A DNA stretch of 64,000 nt from Nocardia brasiliensis (GTDB lineage: Bacteria > Actinomycetota > Actinomycetes > Mycobacteriales > Mycobacteriaceae), in contig NZ_CP046171.1 of NCBI RefSeq assembly GCF_011801125.1, forward strand, positions 2,232,001 to 2,296,000, given 5' to 3'. Within the stretch, counting starts at the first letter, position 1. Each line of letters begins with the position of its first letter. Positions 1-8,873 of the stretch are shown here, piece by piece. The notes beneath the pieces are model-generated. The model searched no databases. It saw only the letters and a program-made list of their open reading frames with translations, and had not been told where the DNA came from. Position numbers and translations under genes: made by a program.

Positions 1-221
1 CCGCCGAACGCACCTTGACCCGGCTGTTCCGCACCGAACTCGCGATGACCTACCCGCAGTGGCGCACACAGTTACGGCTGCATCACGCGGTGCAGCTGCT
101 GGCCGAGCGGGTTCCGGTGACCGTCGTCGCGCATCGCTGCGGTTGGTCGTCGGCGAGCGCGTTCATCGAGGTGTATCGGCGTTCGCTCGGCCACACGCCG
201 GGCGCGTACCGCTCGGATTGA
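1..221 (+). CDS. AraC-family transcriptional regulator, C-terminal part only
   Basis: This is the 3' end of a gene whose start lies before the window. The visible residues form the second half of an AraC-type DNA-binding domain: a recognition stretch around LTRLFRTELAMTYPQWRTQ, then a second helix-turn-helix ending with SSASAFIEVYRRSLGHTPGAY, the usual AraC signature (family S-x-F-x-R-x-F-x-x-x-x-G-x-x-P-x-x-Y; here V and S replace some positions). The protein should be a DNA-binding activator, but its ligand domain and target are not visible. It ends six bases before the convergent crotonase gene. Confidence 0.85.
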   Translation, partial: AERTLTRLFRTELAMTYPQWRTQLRLHHAVQLLAERVPVTVVAHRCGWSSASAFIEVYRRSLGHTPGAYRSD

Positions 222-227
222 GCGCGT

Positions 228-1295
228 CTACTTCTCGAACTGCGTCCGCTTCCAATCGCCGTACGGTTCGTCGCGCTCGCGGACTGCTTCGCGGAAACCC
301 GCTGTGGCCGACCGTAATTGGAAGGCATAGCCCTCGCGGGTGTGCCGGGAGATGCCGTCGAAGACCGTGCTGATCATGCCGGAGTTGGCCACGCCCTGGG
401 CCAGCAGCGCGCTGTTGAGTGCCAGCTTCGCCATGACCAGCTGGTTGATCGGCATCCGCGCGATCCGCTCGAGCAGCGCCTCGGTGCGCGCGTCGAGTTC
501 GTCGGCCGGCGGCGCCTCGACCGCGAGACCCCACTCCTCGGCCTGCTTGCCGGACAGGCAGTCGCCGGTGAACAACAGCCGCTTCGCGCGCTGGTCGCCG
601 AGGCGGTGGGCCCACATGCCCGCGGCCGGGATGCCCCAGACCCGGGTGGGTGGGTAGCCGATCTTGGTGTCATCGGCACAGATGATCTGGTCGGCATAGA
701 GCGCGATGTCGGTGCCGCCCGCGACCGCGAAGCCGTGCAGCTTCGCGACGGTCGGCTTGTTGGCGTACAGCAGGCTGGCGAAGCCGCGGTTGAACCGGCT
801 CATCATCGCGTAGTCGACCATGGGATCCCATGTGCCCCAAGGGTTATGGTTTCTGGCCTGCACCACGGGATCGAGCACGGTGCCGGTCGGCGAGTCCGCC
901 GCCTCGGCCGGGCCGAAGGAGTTCTCGGCGAAGATCGACAGGTCGTACCCGCCGCAGAACCCTTTGCCGCGTCCGGACACCACCATCACGTGCACCCGGG
1001 GATCGAGGTCGGCGCGTTCGACCGCGTGCGCCAGCTCGACGGGGGTGTCGGAGGTGATCGCGTTGCCGTGTTCGGGGCGGTTGAACGTGATCCGGGCGAT
1101 CCGGCCGGTGACCTCGTAGGTCAGCGTGCGGTAGGTGGCCTCGGTGGGCGGGAGCGCACGGTCCGACCAGGGGGAGTCGGGAGCCTCGGTCAGGCCCTCG
1201 TACCAGGCGGCCGGGCGGGTACCGGAGTGATCGTCGAAGTCGGGCAACGGATTTCCTGACTGTTTCGGGGTAGATGGCGCGAGCGTACCGCTCAC
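228..1295 (-). CDS. Enoyl-CoA hydratase/isomerase (crotonase) family protein
   Basis: A 355-residue crotonase-fold protein, longer than the usual 260 because of an N-terminal extension of about 55 residues and an insert near residue 145-170. The fold's signatures are present: ITFNRPEHGNAI near residue 70, an oxyanion-hole segment GRGKGFCGGYDL near 110, and a second stretch HGFAVAGGTDIALYAD. It is expected to hydrate or isomerise a CoA-bound acyl chain in the cytoplasm. It is divergent from the AidB-like acyl-CoA dehydrogenase across 76 bases that contain two palindromes, so joint control is likely. The substrate cannot be deduced from sequence. Confidence 0.88.
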   Translation of the reverse strand: MSGTLAPSTPKQSGNPLPDFDDHSGTRPAAWYEGLTEAPDSPWSDRALPPTEATYRTLTYEVTGRIARITFNRPEHGNAITSDTPVELAHAVERADLDPRVHVMVVSGRGKGFCGGYDLSIFAENSFGPAEAADSPTGTVLDPVVQARNHNPWGTWDPMVDYAMMSRFNRGFASLLYANKPTVAKLHGFAVAGGTDIALYADQIICADDTKIGYPPTRVWGIPAAGMWAHRLGDQRAKRLLFTGDCLSGKQAEEWGLAVEAPPADELDARTEALLERIARMPINQLVMAKLALNSALLAQGVANSGMISTVFDGISRHTREGYAFQLRSATAGFREAVRERDEPYGDWKRTQFEK

Positions 1296-1306
1296 TCATG
1301 TTACAT

Positions 1307-1348
1307 AGTTGTCTCAACTGGCGATAGACTGTAATACTGACGAGTATT
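1307..1348. promoter_or_regulatory. Two palindromes between divergent crotonase and acyl-CoA dehydrogenase genes
   Basis: The shared intergenic region holds AGTTG-tct-CAACT (1307-1319) and AATACT-gacg-AGTATT (1333-1348), both perfect inverted repeats. They are placed where a repressor could block both promoters. Neither matches the KstR or KstR2 pattern. The PaaX-type regulator encoded just downstream is one candidate binder, but that is inference. Confidence 0.5.
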
Positions 1349-1371
1349 CGGAGCCTGCGAAAGGACCTCCC

Positions 1372-3006
1372 ATGCCAACCCACCTGGTGACCAACCAAGT
1401 ACCCCCACTCGTCGATTACGACGCCGCCGAACAGCCGGTGCTGCTCGAGGCGCTGCGCCGGGCCGGAGCCGACCACGCGCTGGACGAACTGCACGTGATC
1501 GGACGGCTCGCGGGCAGCGCCGAGGCCATCGAACTCGGCGACCTCGCCGAAGCGCACCCGCCCACGTTGCGGACCCACGACCGCTACGGCAATCGCGTAG
1601 ACGAGGTCGTCTACGACCCGAGCTACCACAGGCTGATGGCCCATGCGATCGAATTCGGCCTGCACGGTGCGGTATGGGCCGACTCGCGGCCGCATCCGCA
1701 TCTGACCCGCGCGGCGAAGTTGAGCGTGTGGGGGCCGGTCGATGCCGGGCACGGCTGCCCCATCTCGATGACCTACGCGGTGGTGCCCGCGCTGCGAGCG
1801 GCTCCCGATCTCGCCGCACAGTACGAACCACTGCTGTGCGCAAAGGAATACGACCCCGGTCTGCGTGCCCCGCTGACCAAACGCGGCCTGATCGCGGGCA
1901 TGTCGATGACCGAGAAGCAGGGCGGTTCCGATGTGCGGGCCAACACGAGCGCCGCCACCCCGATGCCCGACGGCACCTACCGGATCACCGGACACAAGTG
2001 GTTCACCTCCGCACCGATGTCGGATGTGTTCCTCGTCCTCGCCCAGGCGCCGGCCGGTCTCTCCTGTTTCCTGGTGCCAAGGGTGCTGCCCGACGGCACC
2101 CGCAATCCCTTTGCGCTGCAACGCCTCAAGGACAAACTGGGCAACCGCTCGAACGCGAGCAGCGAGGTCGAATACGACGACACGGTCGGCTGGCTGGTCG
2201 GCGACGAGGGACGCGGCGTGCGCACGATCATCGAGATGGTCAATCTGACCCGGCTCGACTGCACCCTGGGCACCGCGACCATGATGCGTAGCGGCGTCGC
2301 CGCCGCGGCGCATCACGCGGCCTACCGCAGCGCGTTCGGCGCGACATTGGCCGATCAGCCGTTGATGCGCAACGTGCTCGCCGATCTCGCGATCGAGGCG
2401 GAGGCGGCGACCACGGTCGCGCTGTGGCTCGCCGAGCTCACCGACCAGGCGACGGCCGGGGTGGACGGCGCCGACGTGCTGCGCCGCATCTCGCTCGCGG
2501 TGAGCAAGTACTACGTGTGCAAGCGCGGCCCGATCCACGCCGCCGAGGCGCTGGAATGCCTGGGCGGCAACGGGTATGTCGAGGAATCGCGGATGCCGCG
2601 GCTCTACCGGGAGGCGCCGCTGCTGTCGATCTGGGAGGGATCGGGCAATGTCGCGGCGCTCGACACGTTGCGTGCCATGGCGAAACAACCGGAAACGCTC
2701 GGCGCATTCTTCGCCGAAGTCGAACGTGCCGCGGGCGCGGATCGCCACCTCGATGCGGCGATCGCCCGGCTGAAAACACAATTCGCGGACTTCGACACGA
2801 TTCAGCACCGGGCCCGCCGGATCGTCGGTGAGATGGCGCAGGTTCTGCAGGCATCGCTACTGGTCCGCTACGGCCATCCCGCGGTCGCGGACGCTTTCAC
2901 GGTCAGCAGGCTCGGCGGCGAACACGGCGATGTGTTCGGCACACTACCGACCGGTATCGATAGCGCCGCGATCATTCAGCGCGTCACCCCGAAGGCGGCG
3001 CACTGA
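1372..3006 (+). CDS. aidB: AidB-like acyl-CoA dehydrogenase
   Basis: A 544-residue flavoprotein of the AidB branch of acyl-CoA dehydrogenases. Matching segments include GMSMTEKQGGSDVRANT, GHKWFTSAPMSD, RLKDKLGNRSNAS, ALECLGGNGYVEESRMPRLY and SIWEGSGN, all very close to E. coli AidB, which binds FAD and DNA during the alkylation response. The ATG was chosen because AAAGGA lies just upstream; an earlier in-frame TTG at 1309 falls inside the palindromic promoter region. Next to a crotonase and a PaaX regulator it may instead serve an acyl-CoA degradation route. The family is sure; the physiological role is open. Confidence 0.9.
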   Translation: MPTHLVTNQVPPLVDYDAAEQPVLLEALRRAGADHALDELHVIGRLAGSAEAIELGDLAEAHPPTLRTHDRYGNRVDEVVYDPSYHRLMAHAIEFGLHGAVWADSRPHPHLTRAAKLSVWGPVDAGHGCPISMTYAVVPALRAAPDLAAQYEPLLCAKEYDPGLRAPLTKRGLIAGMSMTEKQGGSDVRANTSAATPMPDGTYRITGHKWFTSAPMSDVFLVLAQAPAGLSCFLVPRVLPDGTRNPFALQRLKDKLGNRSNASSEVEYDDTVGWLVGDEGRGVRTIIEMVNLTRLDCTLGTATMMRSGVAAAAHHAAYRSAFGATLADQPLMRNVLADLAIEAEAATTVALWLAELTDQATAGVDGADVLRRISLAVSKYYVCKRGPIHAAEALECLGGNGYVEESRMPRLYREAPLLSIWEGSGNVAALDTLRAMAKQPETLGAFFAEVERAAGADRHLDAAIARLKTQFADFDTIQHRARRIVGEMAQVLQASLLVRYGHPAVADAFTVSRLGGEHGDVFGTLPTGIDSAAIIQRVTPKAAH

Positions 3007-3021
3007 CGCGGCGGATCGGAC

Positions 3022-3753
3022 TCACGCATCGGACGGGACGAGCAGCTGTTCGGCGAATGTCATGAATTCCGTACGGAACGCGGCATATTCGGCGCGCAGC
3101 TGCGTACCCGGCCAGTCGGCGGGCAGCAGCGGTTCCGGCAGCAAAGGATCGTCGAGAATATGCCGCACCGCCGCCGCGGCCACCTCGAACCGCTCCCGCA
3201 GCGACGTCGAATCCGCGAACGCGCGCAGCAGCCGCCGCGCGTCGCGCGCCCAGAGCTGTGGTGCGAAAAGCGTTTCCGCGAGCTCTATCGGTGCATCGTC
3301 CGGCGCCGCGGTGAACACGCGAACACGCCTGCTCGCGTCCGGCCCGAGCGCGATCTCGAGATTCGCGGGCCGTGTCCAGACGCCTTCACGCAATTCGGCG
3401 AGTTTGCGCGCGCGCATCGTGTCGCGGAACGCGGTGCGGGCCGACGCGTCGTCGCCGACGGCGGTCACCACGGCCAAATACCATTCCCCGTCCCAGTCTT
3501 TCAGTATCGGACTCACCGCGGCGTCCTGCCTGCGCTGGCGTTCGATCAGCCGGTCGGAGAGCCGGTAGACACCCTGGGCGCGTTCCAGGTCGCCCATGGC
3601 GACCATCCTGGTCAGCGCGACGCGCACGGCCGACTGTTGCAGCCCGAGCTCCTCGGCGACCGAAACGATCCAACTGACCGGCGCCTGCGCCGGATGGGTG
3701 CCGAGCAACGCGCTCAGAATCGCCGACCGCGCGGTCAGCTTCCGCATGCGCAT
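3022..3753 (-). CDS. PaaX-family transcriptional regulator
   Basis: About 243 residues from the chosen ATG, with an N-terminal winged helix (LTARSAILSALLGTHPAQ, then a recognition region near SAVRVALTRMVAMGDLERA) and the PaaX-type central and C-terminal domains (DWDGEWYLAVV; LFAPQLWARDARRLLRAFAD). PaaX proteins repress aromatic acid degradation genes and respond to an aryl-CoA. The reading frame stays open upstream to 3840, so the start is uncertain; the chosen ATG directly precedes the conserved HTH. It is convergent with the AidB-like gene at 15 bases, which makes the fatty/aryl-CoA genes next door plausible targets. Confidence 0.85.
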   Translation of the reverse strand: MRMRKLTARSAILSALLGTHPAQAPVSWIVSVAEELGLQQSAVRVALTRMVAMGDLERAQGVYRLSDRLIERQRRQDAAVSPILKDWDGEWYLAVVTAVGDDASARTAFRDTMRARKLAELREGVWTRPANLEIALGPDASRRVRVFTAAPDDAPIELAETLFAPQLWARDARRLLRAFADSTSLRERFEVAAAAVRHILDDPLLPEPLLPADWPGTQLRAEYAAFRTEFMTFAEQLLVPSDA

Positions 3754-3902
3754 CGCCACACCCCATCCCACCGAGTTACCGTCGGCCGATTCGGCCATCC
3801 GAAACCGGAATACTACCGACGAGTCCGTCGCGTCCAGCATGCGACAGCACCCGCGCGGAGTCCATGCGGCGCGGTCGCGACGCAGGTCGAGCGGATGGGA
3901 CG

Positions 3903-4235
3903 CTAGTTCGCGTTGTTATATGCCGCGACAATGTCGGCGGGGATCCGGCCACGGGTGGATACGTTGTGGCCGTTCTTCCTGGCCCATTCCCGGATCGCGG
4001 CGGTTTGCTCACGATCGGTCGCGGAAGTGGTTTTCCCGGCACCTTTGCGCTTGGTCCGGCCGATCTTACGCGCCTTTTCCGCCCAGGGCTCCAGGGTCAC
4101 CCGCAGCTTACCCGCGTTCTTGGTCGACAGATCGATCTCGTAGGCCACCCCATCTATCGAAAACTGAACTGTTTCATTCGCTTTCGACTTGCCGTCGTAG
4201 TCGTCGACGAGGGTGACGGTGACTTTCTTGGCCAT
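3903..4235 (-). CDS. lsr2: Lsr2 nucleoid-associated xenogeneic silencer
   Basis: A 110-residue protein with the full Lsr2 architecture: an N-terminal dimerisation domain ([19 protein letters not shown] through the [15 protein letters not shown] strand), a basic linker rich in Lys and Arg (about 58-70) and a C-terminal DNA-binding domain ending [19 protein letters not shown]. The RGR AT-hook-like motif that inserts in the minor groove is intact. Lsr2 bridges and silences AT-rich DNA in actinobacteria. AAAGGA sits upstream of the ATG. The upstream region is visibly AT-richer than the neighbourhood, as expected for autoregulation. Confidence 0.97.
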   Translation of the reverse strand: MAKKVTVTLVDDYDGKSKANETVQFSIDGVAYEIDLSTKNAGKLRVTLEPWAEKARKIGRTKRKGAGKTTSATDREQTAAIREWARKNGHNVSTRGRIPADIVAAYNNAN

Positions 4236-4346
4236 CGGGTGCGTCCTTTGCGTAGTCGCGGGTATCGCTACGAAATACTAATACCGTATCGCATGGAACT
4301 CGTTATGAGAAATAGTGCTGCATTCAGCGGGTATCGAGCACGGCAT

Positions 4347-5231
4347 TCAGCGCAGTGAATCGGCCGCTGCCGCCGCAATCGCCGCGGCTACCGCACTCAA
4401 TGCCGGCGAGTCCAGCCGCCATTGCTGCCAGTACAGCGGCACATCGATGAATGACTCGCCGTCGATCGGAACGAGTTCGGAACGCCCGAAATTCCGGGAT
4501 TGCAGATCGGGCAACATGCCCCAGCCCAGTCCCAGTCGGACGGCTTCGGCGAAACCGGAGGAGGACGGGACGTAATGGCGCGGCGGGTCGAGCGGCCTGC
4601 GCGCGCGCCTGCGCAACTGCCGGTCTTGCAGATCGTCTTTGCGGTCGAACAGCACCACCGGCGCCGCCGCATAGGCTTTCGCGGTGGCGCCGTCGGGAAA
4701 CCACGTGCGGGCGAAGCGGGGTTGCGCCATCGGCCGGTAACGCATCGCGCCGAGCCGCTCCACCCGGCAGCCCTGCACCGGCGTTGCCGTGGAGGTGATG
4801 GCGGCCATGACGGTGCCGTCGCGCAACAGCCTGGTCGTGTGTTCCTCGTCCTCCCGATGGATTTCGAAGCAGACGCCAGGCGGCGCGGCGGTCAGCGCGG
4901 GCAGCACCCAGGTCTCGAGCGAGTCCGCGTTGACCGCGATCGGCAGCCGCAGCGGCCGATCGGTGCGCTGGTGTGCGTCACCGAGTTCGCGCGCGGTGTC
5001 GCGGGCCAGCAGCTCGATCTGGCGGGCCAGTCGCAGCACAGCGATCCCGGATTCGGTGGGGCGCACCGGTTTTGTGCGTTGCAGCAGGACTCGGCCCGCG
5101 GCGTCCTCCAGCGCTTTGATGCGTTGGCTGATCGCCGACGGGGTGATCCGCAGGCTTTTCGCGGCGGCGTCGAAGGTGCCCTCGGTGACCGCCGCGTGCA
5201 ACGCGCGGAGCTGATCGAGCTGCAGGTCCAT
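4347..5231 (-). CDS. LysR-family regulator of the ArgP/LysG type
   Basis: A 294-residue LysR regulator: N-terminal winged HTH (DQLRALHAAVTEGTFDAAAK, then SAISQRIKALEDAAGRVLLQR) and a C-terminal effector domain. The HTH wording is typical of ArgP/LysG, which sense basic amino acids and activate a divergent exporter gene. That partner is present: a LysE-type exporter starts 72 bases away on the other strand. The ATG was chosen because the protein begins MDLQLDQLRAL as in the family, although the frame is open upstream. The effector is probably lysine or arginine, by family analogy. Confidence 0.9.
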   Translation of the reverse strand: MDLQLDQLRALHAAVTEGTFDAAAKSLRITPSAISQRIKALEDAAGRVLLQRTKPVRPTESGIAVLRLARQIELLARDTARELGDAHQRTDRPLRLPIAVNADSLETWVLPALTAAPPGVCFEIHREDEEHTTRLLRDGTVMAAITSTATPVQGCRVERLGAMRYRPMAQPRFARTWFPDGATAKAYAAAPVVLFDRKDDLQDRQLRRRARRPLDPPRHYVPSSSGFAEAVRLGLGWGMLPDLQSRNFGRSELVPIDGESFIDVPLYWQQWRLDSPALSAVAAAIAAAAADSLR

Positions 5232-5303
5232 ATTAAGGAATCGTAATGGTAGTGCAGAAACTTTAGTTTGCCAGCGGATAATGTCGTGCTTAGCGTCGTT
5301 GGC

Positions 5304-5927
5304 GTGACAATTTCCTCGGCGGCGCTCGCGGCCCTTTCCGGTCTCGGTTTCGGACTTTCGTTGATCGTGGCGATCGGTGCGCAGAACGCGTTCGTCCTGC
5401 GCCAGGGCGTGCGTGGGCAGCACACCTTCGCGGTGGTCGCGGTGTGCGCGCTGTCGGACATCGTATTGATCGCCGCCGGCATCGGTGGTTTCGGTGTGGC
5501 GGTCGAATCGGCGCCCGCCGTGGTCACCGTGGTGCGGTACGCGGGCGCGGCCTTTCTGCTCGGTTACGCCTTCCTCGCGGCCCGCCGGGCCTTCGCTTCG
5601 GCGGCGCTGACACCCGACACCGCGGGCGCGACCGTGGCGCTCGGCGCCACCATCCTCACCTGCCTGGCGCTGACCTGGCTCAACCCGCATGTGTATCTCG
5701 ACACCGTGGTGTTGCTCGGTTCGTTCGCCAATACCTATGCCACGCCGGATCGTTGGTTCCTGGGTGCGGGCGCGATGCTCGGCAGCGTGGTCTGGTTCGT
5801 CGCGCTCGGCTATGGCGCGCGCCTGCTCGGGCCGCTCTTCGCGCGGCCGCTCGCCTGGCGGGTTCTCGACTCCGGTATCGCGGTGATGATGACCCTGCTC
5901 GCCGTTGGACTGGTGTTCTCCGGGTAA
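5304..5927 (+). CDS. LysE/ArgO-family amino-acid exporter
   Basis: About 207 residues and five to six hydrophobic segments. The N-terminal helix carries the family signature LSLIVAIGAQNAFVLRQG, and a second conserved element LTWLNPHVYLDTVVLLGS follows near residue 125. LysE proteins export lysine or arginine and protect against intracellular excess. Start choice is uncertain: GTG codons at 5286 and 5304 are both possible, and GATAAT at 5277-5282 looks like the -10 box, which favours the later GTG. Divergent from its likely LysR activator, the classical lysG-lysE arrangement. Confidence 0.9.
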   Translation: MTISSAALAALSGLGFGLSLIVAIGAQNAFVLRQGVRGQHTFAVVAVCALSDIVLIAAGIGGFGVAVESAPAVVTVVRYAGAAFLLGYAFLAARRAFASAALTPDTAGATVALGATILTCLALTWLNPHVYLDTVVLLGSFANTYATPDRWFLGAGAMLGSVVWFVALGYGARLLGPLFARPLAWRVLDSGIAVMMTLLAVGLVFSG

Positions 5928-5977
5928 GGGGACGACGCGGGGTGACGGGAGACACAGCCGTCGAGCCGTACCGTGCC

Positions 5978-6002
5978 GATTGGGCCCCGAAGTGCCGGGT
6001 AT
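5978..6002 (+). promoter_or_regulatory. SigF-type promoter for csbD
   Basis: GATT, a 15-base spacer and GGGTAT lie 40 bases before the CsbD start. SigB/SigF-class promoters in actinobacteria read roughly GnnT-n14-17-GGGTAT. The same pattern, even sharing GATTGGG, lies upstream of the anti-sigma/sigma genes at 39.35 kb. Confidence 0.6.
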
Positions 6003-6041
6003 GCGGCGAATGACAGCCCATACCTACCTGGAGGAGTTGCC

Positions 6042-6302
6042 ATGACCAAGCACGACAGTGGACCGCGCGAAGCCGTCGAGGGCCTCGTCGAGGACGTCAA
6101 GGGCAAGGCCAAGGAAGCCGCGGGCATCGTCACCGGAGACGAAAGCCTGAAGAGCGAGGGCCGCGCTCAGCAGGACAAGGCCGAATCGGAGCGCGAAGCC
6201 GCGAAGAAGGAAGCCGAAGCCGAAAAGGCCCGAGCCGAGGCGACACTCGACGAGGCTCGCCAGAGCGCGTACCAGAGTGGTAAGGAAGCCGAGGACTCCT
6301 GA
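6042..6302 (+). CDS. CsbD-family stress protein
   Basis: An 86-residue, very charged, probably disordered protein. The N-terminal half has the CsbD pattern (AVEGLVEDVKGKAKEAAGIV followed by DESLKSEGRAQQDKAE) and the C-terminal half is a Glu/Lys/Ala-rich helix. CsbD proteins accumulate under general stress under SigB/SigF control, and a SigF-type promoter sits just upstream. The ATG follows GGAGG at a normal distance. Molecular function is unknown for the family. A shorter paralog is at 42.5 kb. Confidence 0.88.
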   Translation: MTKHDSGPREAVEGLVEDVKGKAKEAAGIVTGDESLKSEGRAQQDKAESEREAAKKEAEAEKARAEATLDEARQSAYQSGKEAEDS

Positions 6303-6314
6303 TCGCGTAGTCGT

Positions 6315-6349
6315 GGCGGCGCGGGGACGAGTTCTGTTCCCGCGCCGCC
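6315..6349. terminator. Bidirectional hairpin terminator
   Basis: A stem of GGCGGCGCGGG paired with CCCGCGCCGCC, extended by G-T and A-T pairs, with a nine-base loop. It lies exactly between the convergent csbD and FAD-monooxygenase genes. There is no U-tract, as is common in actinobacteria. Confidence 0.6.
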
Positions 6350-6350
6350 G

Positions 6351-7379
6351 CTACGTTGCGGTGCGCGATATCTGGGCGACGCGCTCGCGTTCACCGAGAA
6401 TCCGGCGCCGCCGTTCGGTCATCGCCGCGGCCGGTGTGCCGTCGGAAACGATCGCGGCGTACAGCGCGGCCGCGTCCTCGATGGCATCGCGAGCGCCGAC
6501 GCCCGCGGCCGGGGTGATGGCGTGATCGGCGTCGCCGCAGAGGATCACCGGGTCTCGTGGGGCACGCGCACCGGCGAGTGGCACCGTGCGCGCGTTCGAG
6601 ACATGCACGGAATCGGTGTTCGCGAGCAATGGTTCGATGGTGTCGCGCACTGCGGGTGAGCCCGCCAGTACGGCCTCGGTCCACTGGCCCATCGGCTGAG
6701 CACCCTTGTGCTGCCGGTCCAATGGCGGCCGGGTCAACCGGGTGAACCATACCGCGACCGTGTCGTTCCACAGGTGCCCGAAGGTGCTCACCGCCCTGCC
6801 ATCGGCACCGAGGGTGCGGTCGAAGTGCAGTACCGACGGGTCGGTGCCGGGCCGGGTGGGCTGCCGGGTGATGCCGTAAACGACGATCTGCCCGGCATAT
6901 TCGGCCGCCCGCCCCGGTTCCATCGCCCGGCGCGCGACCGAGTCGATGCCGTCCGCGGCGATGATCAGGTCGTCGGCAGGCACCGGGCGCGCGCCGCTGA
7001 CGAGTGTTCCGGCGGCGCAGTCGACTTCGGTGATGGGGGTGCCGAACCGCATGTCCGCGGGACTGTCCGTGGCGAATTCGGTGAGCACCCGCATCAGTTC
7101 GGCGCGCAGGTACAGCCGCCGTTCCGGGGCCGGGTTGCCGCGGGCCGGCCCCGGAACCCCGTCCGCGCGTAGCGCTTCCACCGGGTGTGACGCCTCGTGC
7201 AACCGGTCTGCCGAGACACCGAGGCGCACCAGGGCCTCGTGCGCCCTTCGGTCGAGCACCAGGAACGCACCGGCGCCACCGGTGGGCTGACTCTCGTACA
7301 CCGTGACGGGTCGTCGCGCACGGCCGAGCGCCCCGGCGAGCACCGCTCCGGCTATGCCACCACCGATGATCGTGACCAT
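6351..7379 (-). CDS. FAD-dependent monooxygenase (PHBH-fold)
   Basis: A 342-residue group A flavoprotein. It opens with the Rossmann FAD motif IIGGGIAGAVLAGAL, has the DG-type segment AADGIDSVARR near residue 145, and the second FAD/ribityl motif CGDADHAITPAAGVGARDAI near 285. Such enzymes hydroxylate small aromatic or polyketide-like substrates with NAD(P)H. No dedicated pathway neighbours are seen; it lies downstream of a secreted lipase on the same strand with a 58-base gap. The substrate is unknown. Confidence 0.85.
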   Translation of the reverse strand: MVTIIGGGIAGAVLAGALGRARRPVTVYESQPTGGAGAFLVLDRRAHEALVRLGVSADRLHEASHPVEALRADGVPGPARGNPAPERRLYLRAELMRVLTEFATDSPADMRFGTPITEVDCAAGTLVSGARPVPADDLIIAADGIDSVARRAMEPGRAAEYAGQIVVYGITRQPTRPGTDPSVLHFDRTLGADGRAVSTFGHLWNDTVAVWFTRLTRPPLDRQHKGAQPMGQWTEAVLAGSPAVRDTIEPLLANTDSVHVSNARTVPLAGARAPRDPVILCGDADHAITPAAGVGARDAIEDAAALYAAIVSDGTPAAAMTERRRRILGERERVAQISRTAT

Positions 7380-7437
7380 GAATCCACCCTACGGGCCGCC
7401 GATTCCACCGCGACGGGAATTCGGCGGCGGCGCTGGG

Positions 7438-8652
7438 TCAGCAGTTGCGTGGTGCGGTTTCGCCGCGGAAGCGGGCGTCGATCCAGCCCATCGCCTCCGG
7501 CGCGCCGAGCACTGCGGTGCTGAGGTGATCGGGGCTCGGGAACAGCCTCGATTGAACGCGCACCCCCGCCGCGCAGTAGCGCCGCATCGTATTGTCGATC
7601 GCGGCAACGGGTATCAGCGCGTCATCGTGGGAACGCCACTGGTAGATAGGCATTTTCGGCACGCCTTCGAAGAGCTCGAGGCTGTTTTCCTCCAGGACGC
7701 CACGCGCGGTGGGGTCCTCGGCCAGCGCGGTGGAGGAGGCGACGTCCAGGACGCTGTGCCCCGCTCCGGCGGCCAGGATCTCGTTGGTGCAGCCGTTGGC
7801 CATCCGGTCGCGGATGGCCAGACCGGTCGCGTTCAGGCTGTCGCTGATCGGCAGCCGGGTGGGGTATTCGCGTTCGAGACCGATGGCCGCCGCCATGGCC
7901 AAGCCGAATGCAGGATGCCGGTTGTAGCCCAGGCCCTCGGTCATCTTGACCAGATTCATCGGAACCCCGCCCTCGGCCGCGCCCACGATGTCGAGTTCCG
8001 GCGCGTAGGTCGAGGCCAGCGCGGCCGCCCAGCCGGTCGCCATGCCGCCGCCGGAGTATCCGAACATCGCGACCGGGCTCGTGCCCAATCCCAGCCGGGC
8101 GACCTTGCGGGCCGCCCTGATCCCGTCCAGGGTGATCATGCCGCCGAGCTTGGCCGCCCCGTAGGCGCTGGTCGGGCCGAGATGGTCGGGCAGTGCCACC
8201 GACCACCCCCGGATCAGCACCGCGTTGAGCGCGGGCGCCTCGCGCACCGCCAGATTCGGGTCACCGGTGTAGAGCACGCGGGAGACGGCGCACTTGGTGC
8301 CGAGTCCGTTGATGATGTGCTGATAGGACAGCAGCGGGCCGCCTGGCACGTGATTGGCCGGGGTCAGCACGGTGGTCGTCGCCGCGATCGGTGCGCCCGC
8401 CGAATTGGTGGAGCGGAACTTGATCATCGTCACCTTCGTGCCGGGGAAGGCGAGCAATCCGGGCATCGTGCGGGTGTCGAGCACGTCGCCCGGCTCGGTC
8501 CGATCCAGGTCCGCGGGCGCCGCGTAGAACGGGTCGGGGTCCGGGATGGGGTAGAGCGGTTGTGCCGCAGCGGTTCCCGGTGTCGCGGCCAGTTGGGTGG
8601 CCACGATCAGCAGGGCGACCGCGGTGAGCGCGGTATTGATTCGGCAGAACAT
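7438..8652 (-). CDS. Secreted lipase (LIP / Candida lipase A-like family)
   Basis: A 404-residue protein with a Sec signal peptide (hydrophobic run at residues 8-25, probable cleavage after GTAAA at about residue 30). The nucleophile elbow GYSGGG puts the catalytic serine at about residue 200, and a late HDD plus PSPDH segment is consistent with the acid and histidine. The family hydrolyses triacylglycerols outside the cell and is numerous in Nocardia and mycobacteria. A GGGAG ribosome site precedes the ATG. It is divergent from the YdcF-like gene over 220 bases. Confidence 0.88.
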   Translation of the reverse strand: MFCRINTALTAVALLIVATQLAATPGTAAAQPLYPIPDPDPFYAAPADLDRTEPGDVLDTRTMPGLLAFPGTKVTMIKFRSTNSAGAPIAATTTVLTPANHVPGGPLLSYQHIINGLGTKCAVSRVLYTGDPNLAVREAPALNAVLIRGWSVALPDHLGPTSAYGAAKLGGMITLDGIRAARKVARLGLGTSPVAMFGYSGGGMATGWAAALASTYAPELDIVGAAEGGVPMNLVKMTEGLGYNRHPAFGLAMAAAIGLEREYPTRLPISDSLNATGLAIRDRMANGCTNEILAAGAGHSVLDVASSTALAEDPTARGVLEENSLELFEGVPKMPIYQWRSHDDALIPVAAIDNTMRRYCAAGVRVQSRLFPSPDHLSTAVLGAPEAMGWIDARFRGETAPRNC

Positions 8653-8873
8653 GGCGAAGATCGGCTCCCATTCATCACGACATCGTCAGGGACGTTGGGC
8701 ACGCTGAAAGTCGAATATTCCGAAACTGACCGGCACAAGTGGTTGGTTAATATTCCGACTTACGCAAGATTAGGGGAGAAACGGAAAAGCCCGAAGGTGC
8801 CGCGCCGAGCGAGGGCGCCGATCGGTTGCCGGGGCGCCGCCCGCGGCGCCCGCGGGCCCGTTACGGTGGGCGG

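Noticed and set aside
844..2808. 654-codon open frame on the minus strand
   Set aside because: It runs antisense to the clear AidB-like gene and into the crotonase in another frame; its product is Arg/Gly/His-biased and has no motif.
8700..8770. Imperfect inverted repeat AAGTCGAATATT / AATATTCCGACTT
   Set aside because: One base is missing in one arm and the arms are far apart; too weak to call an operator.
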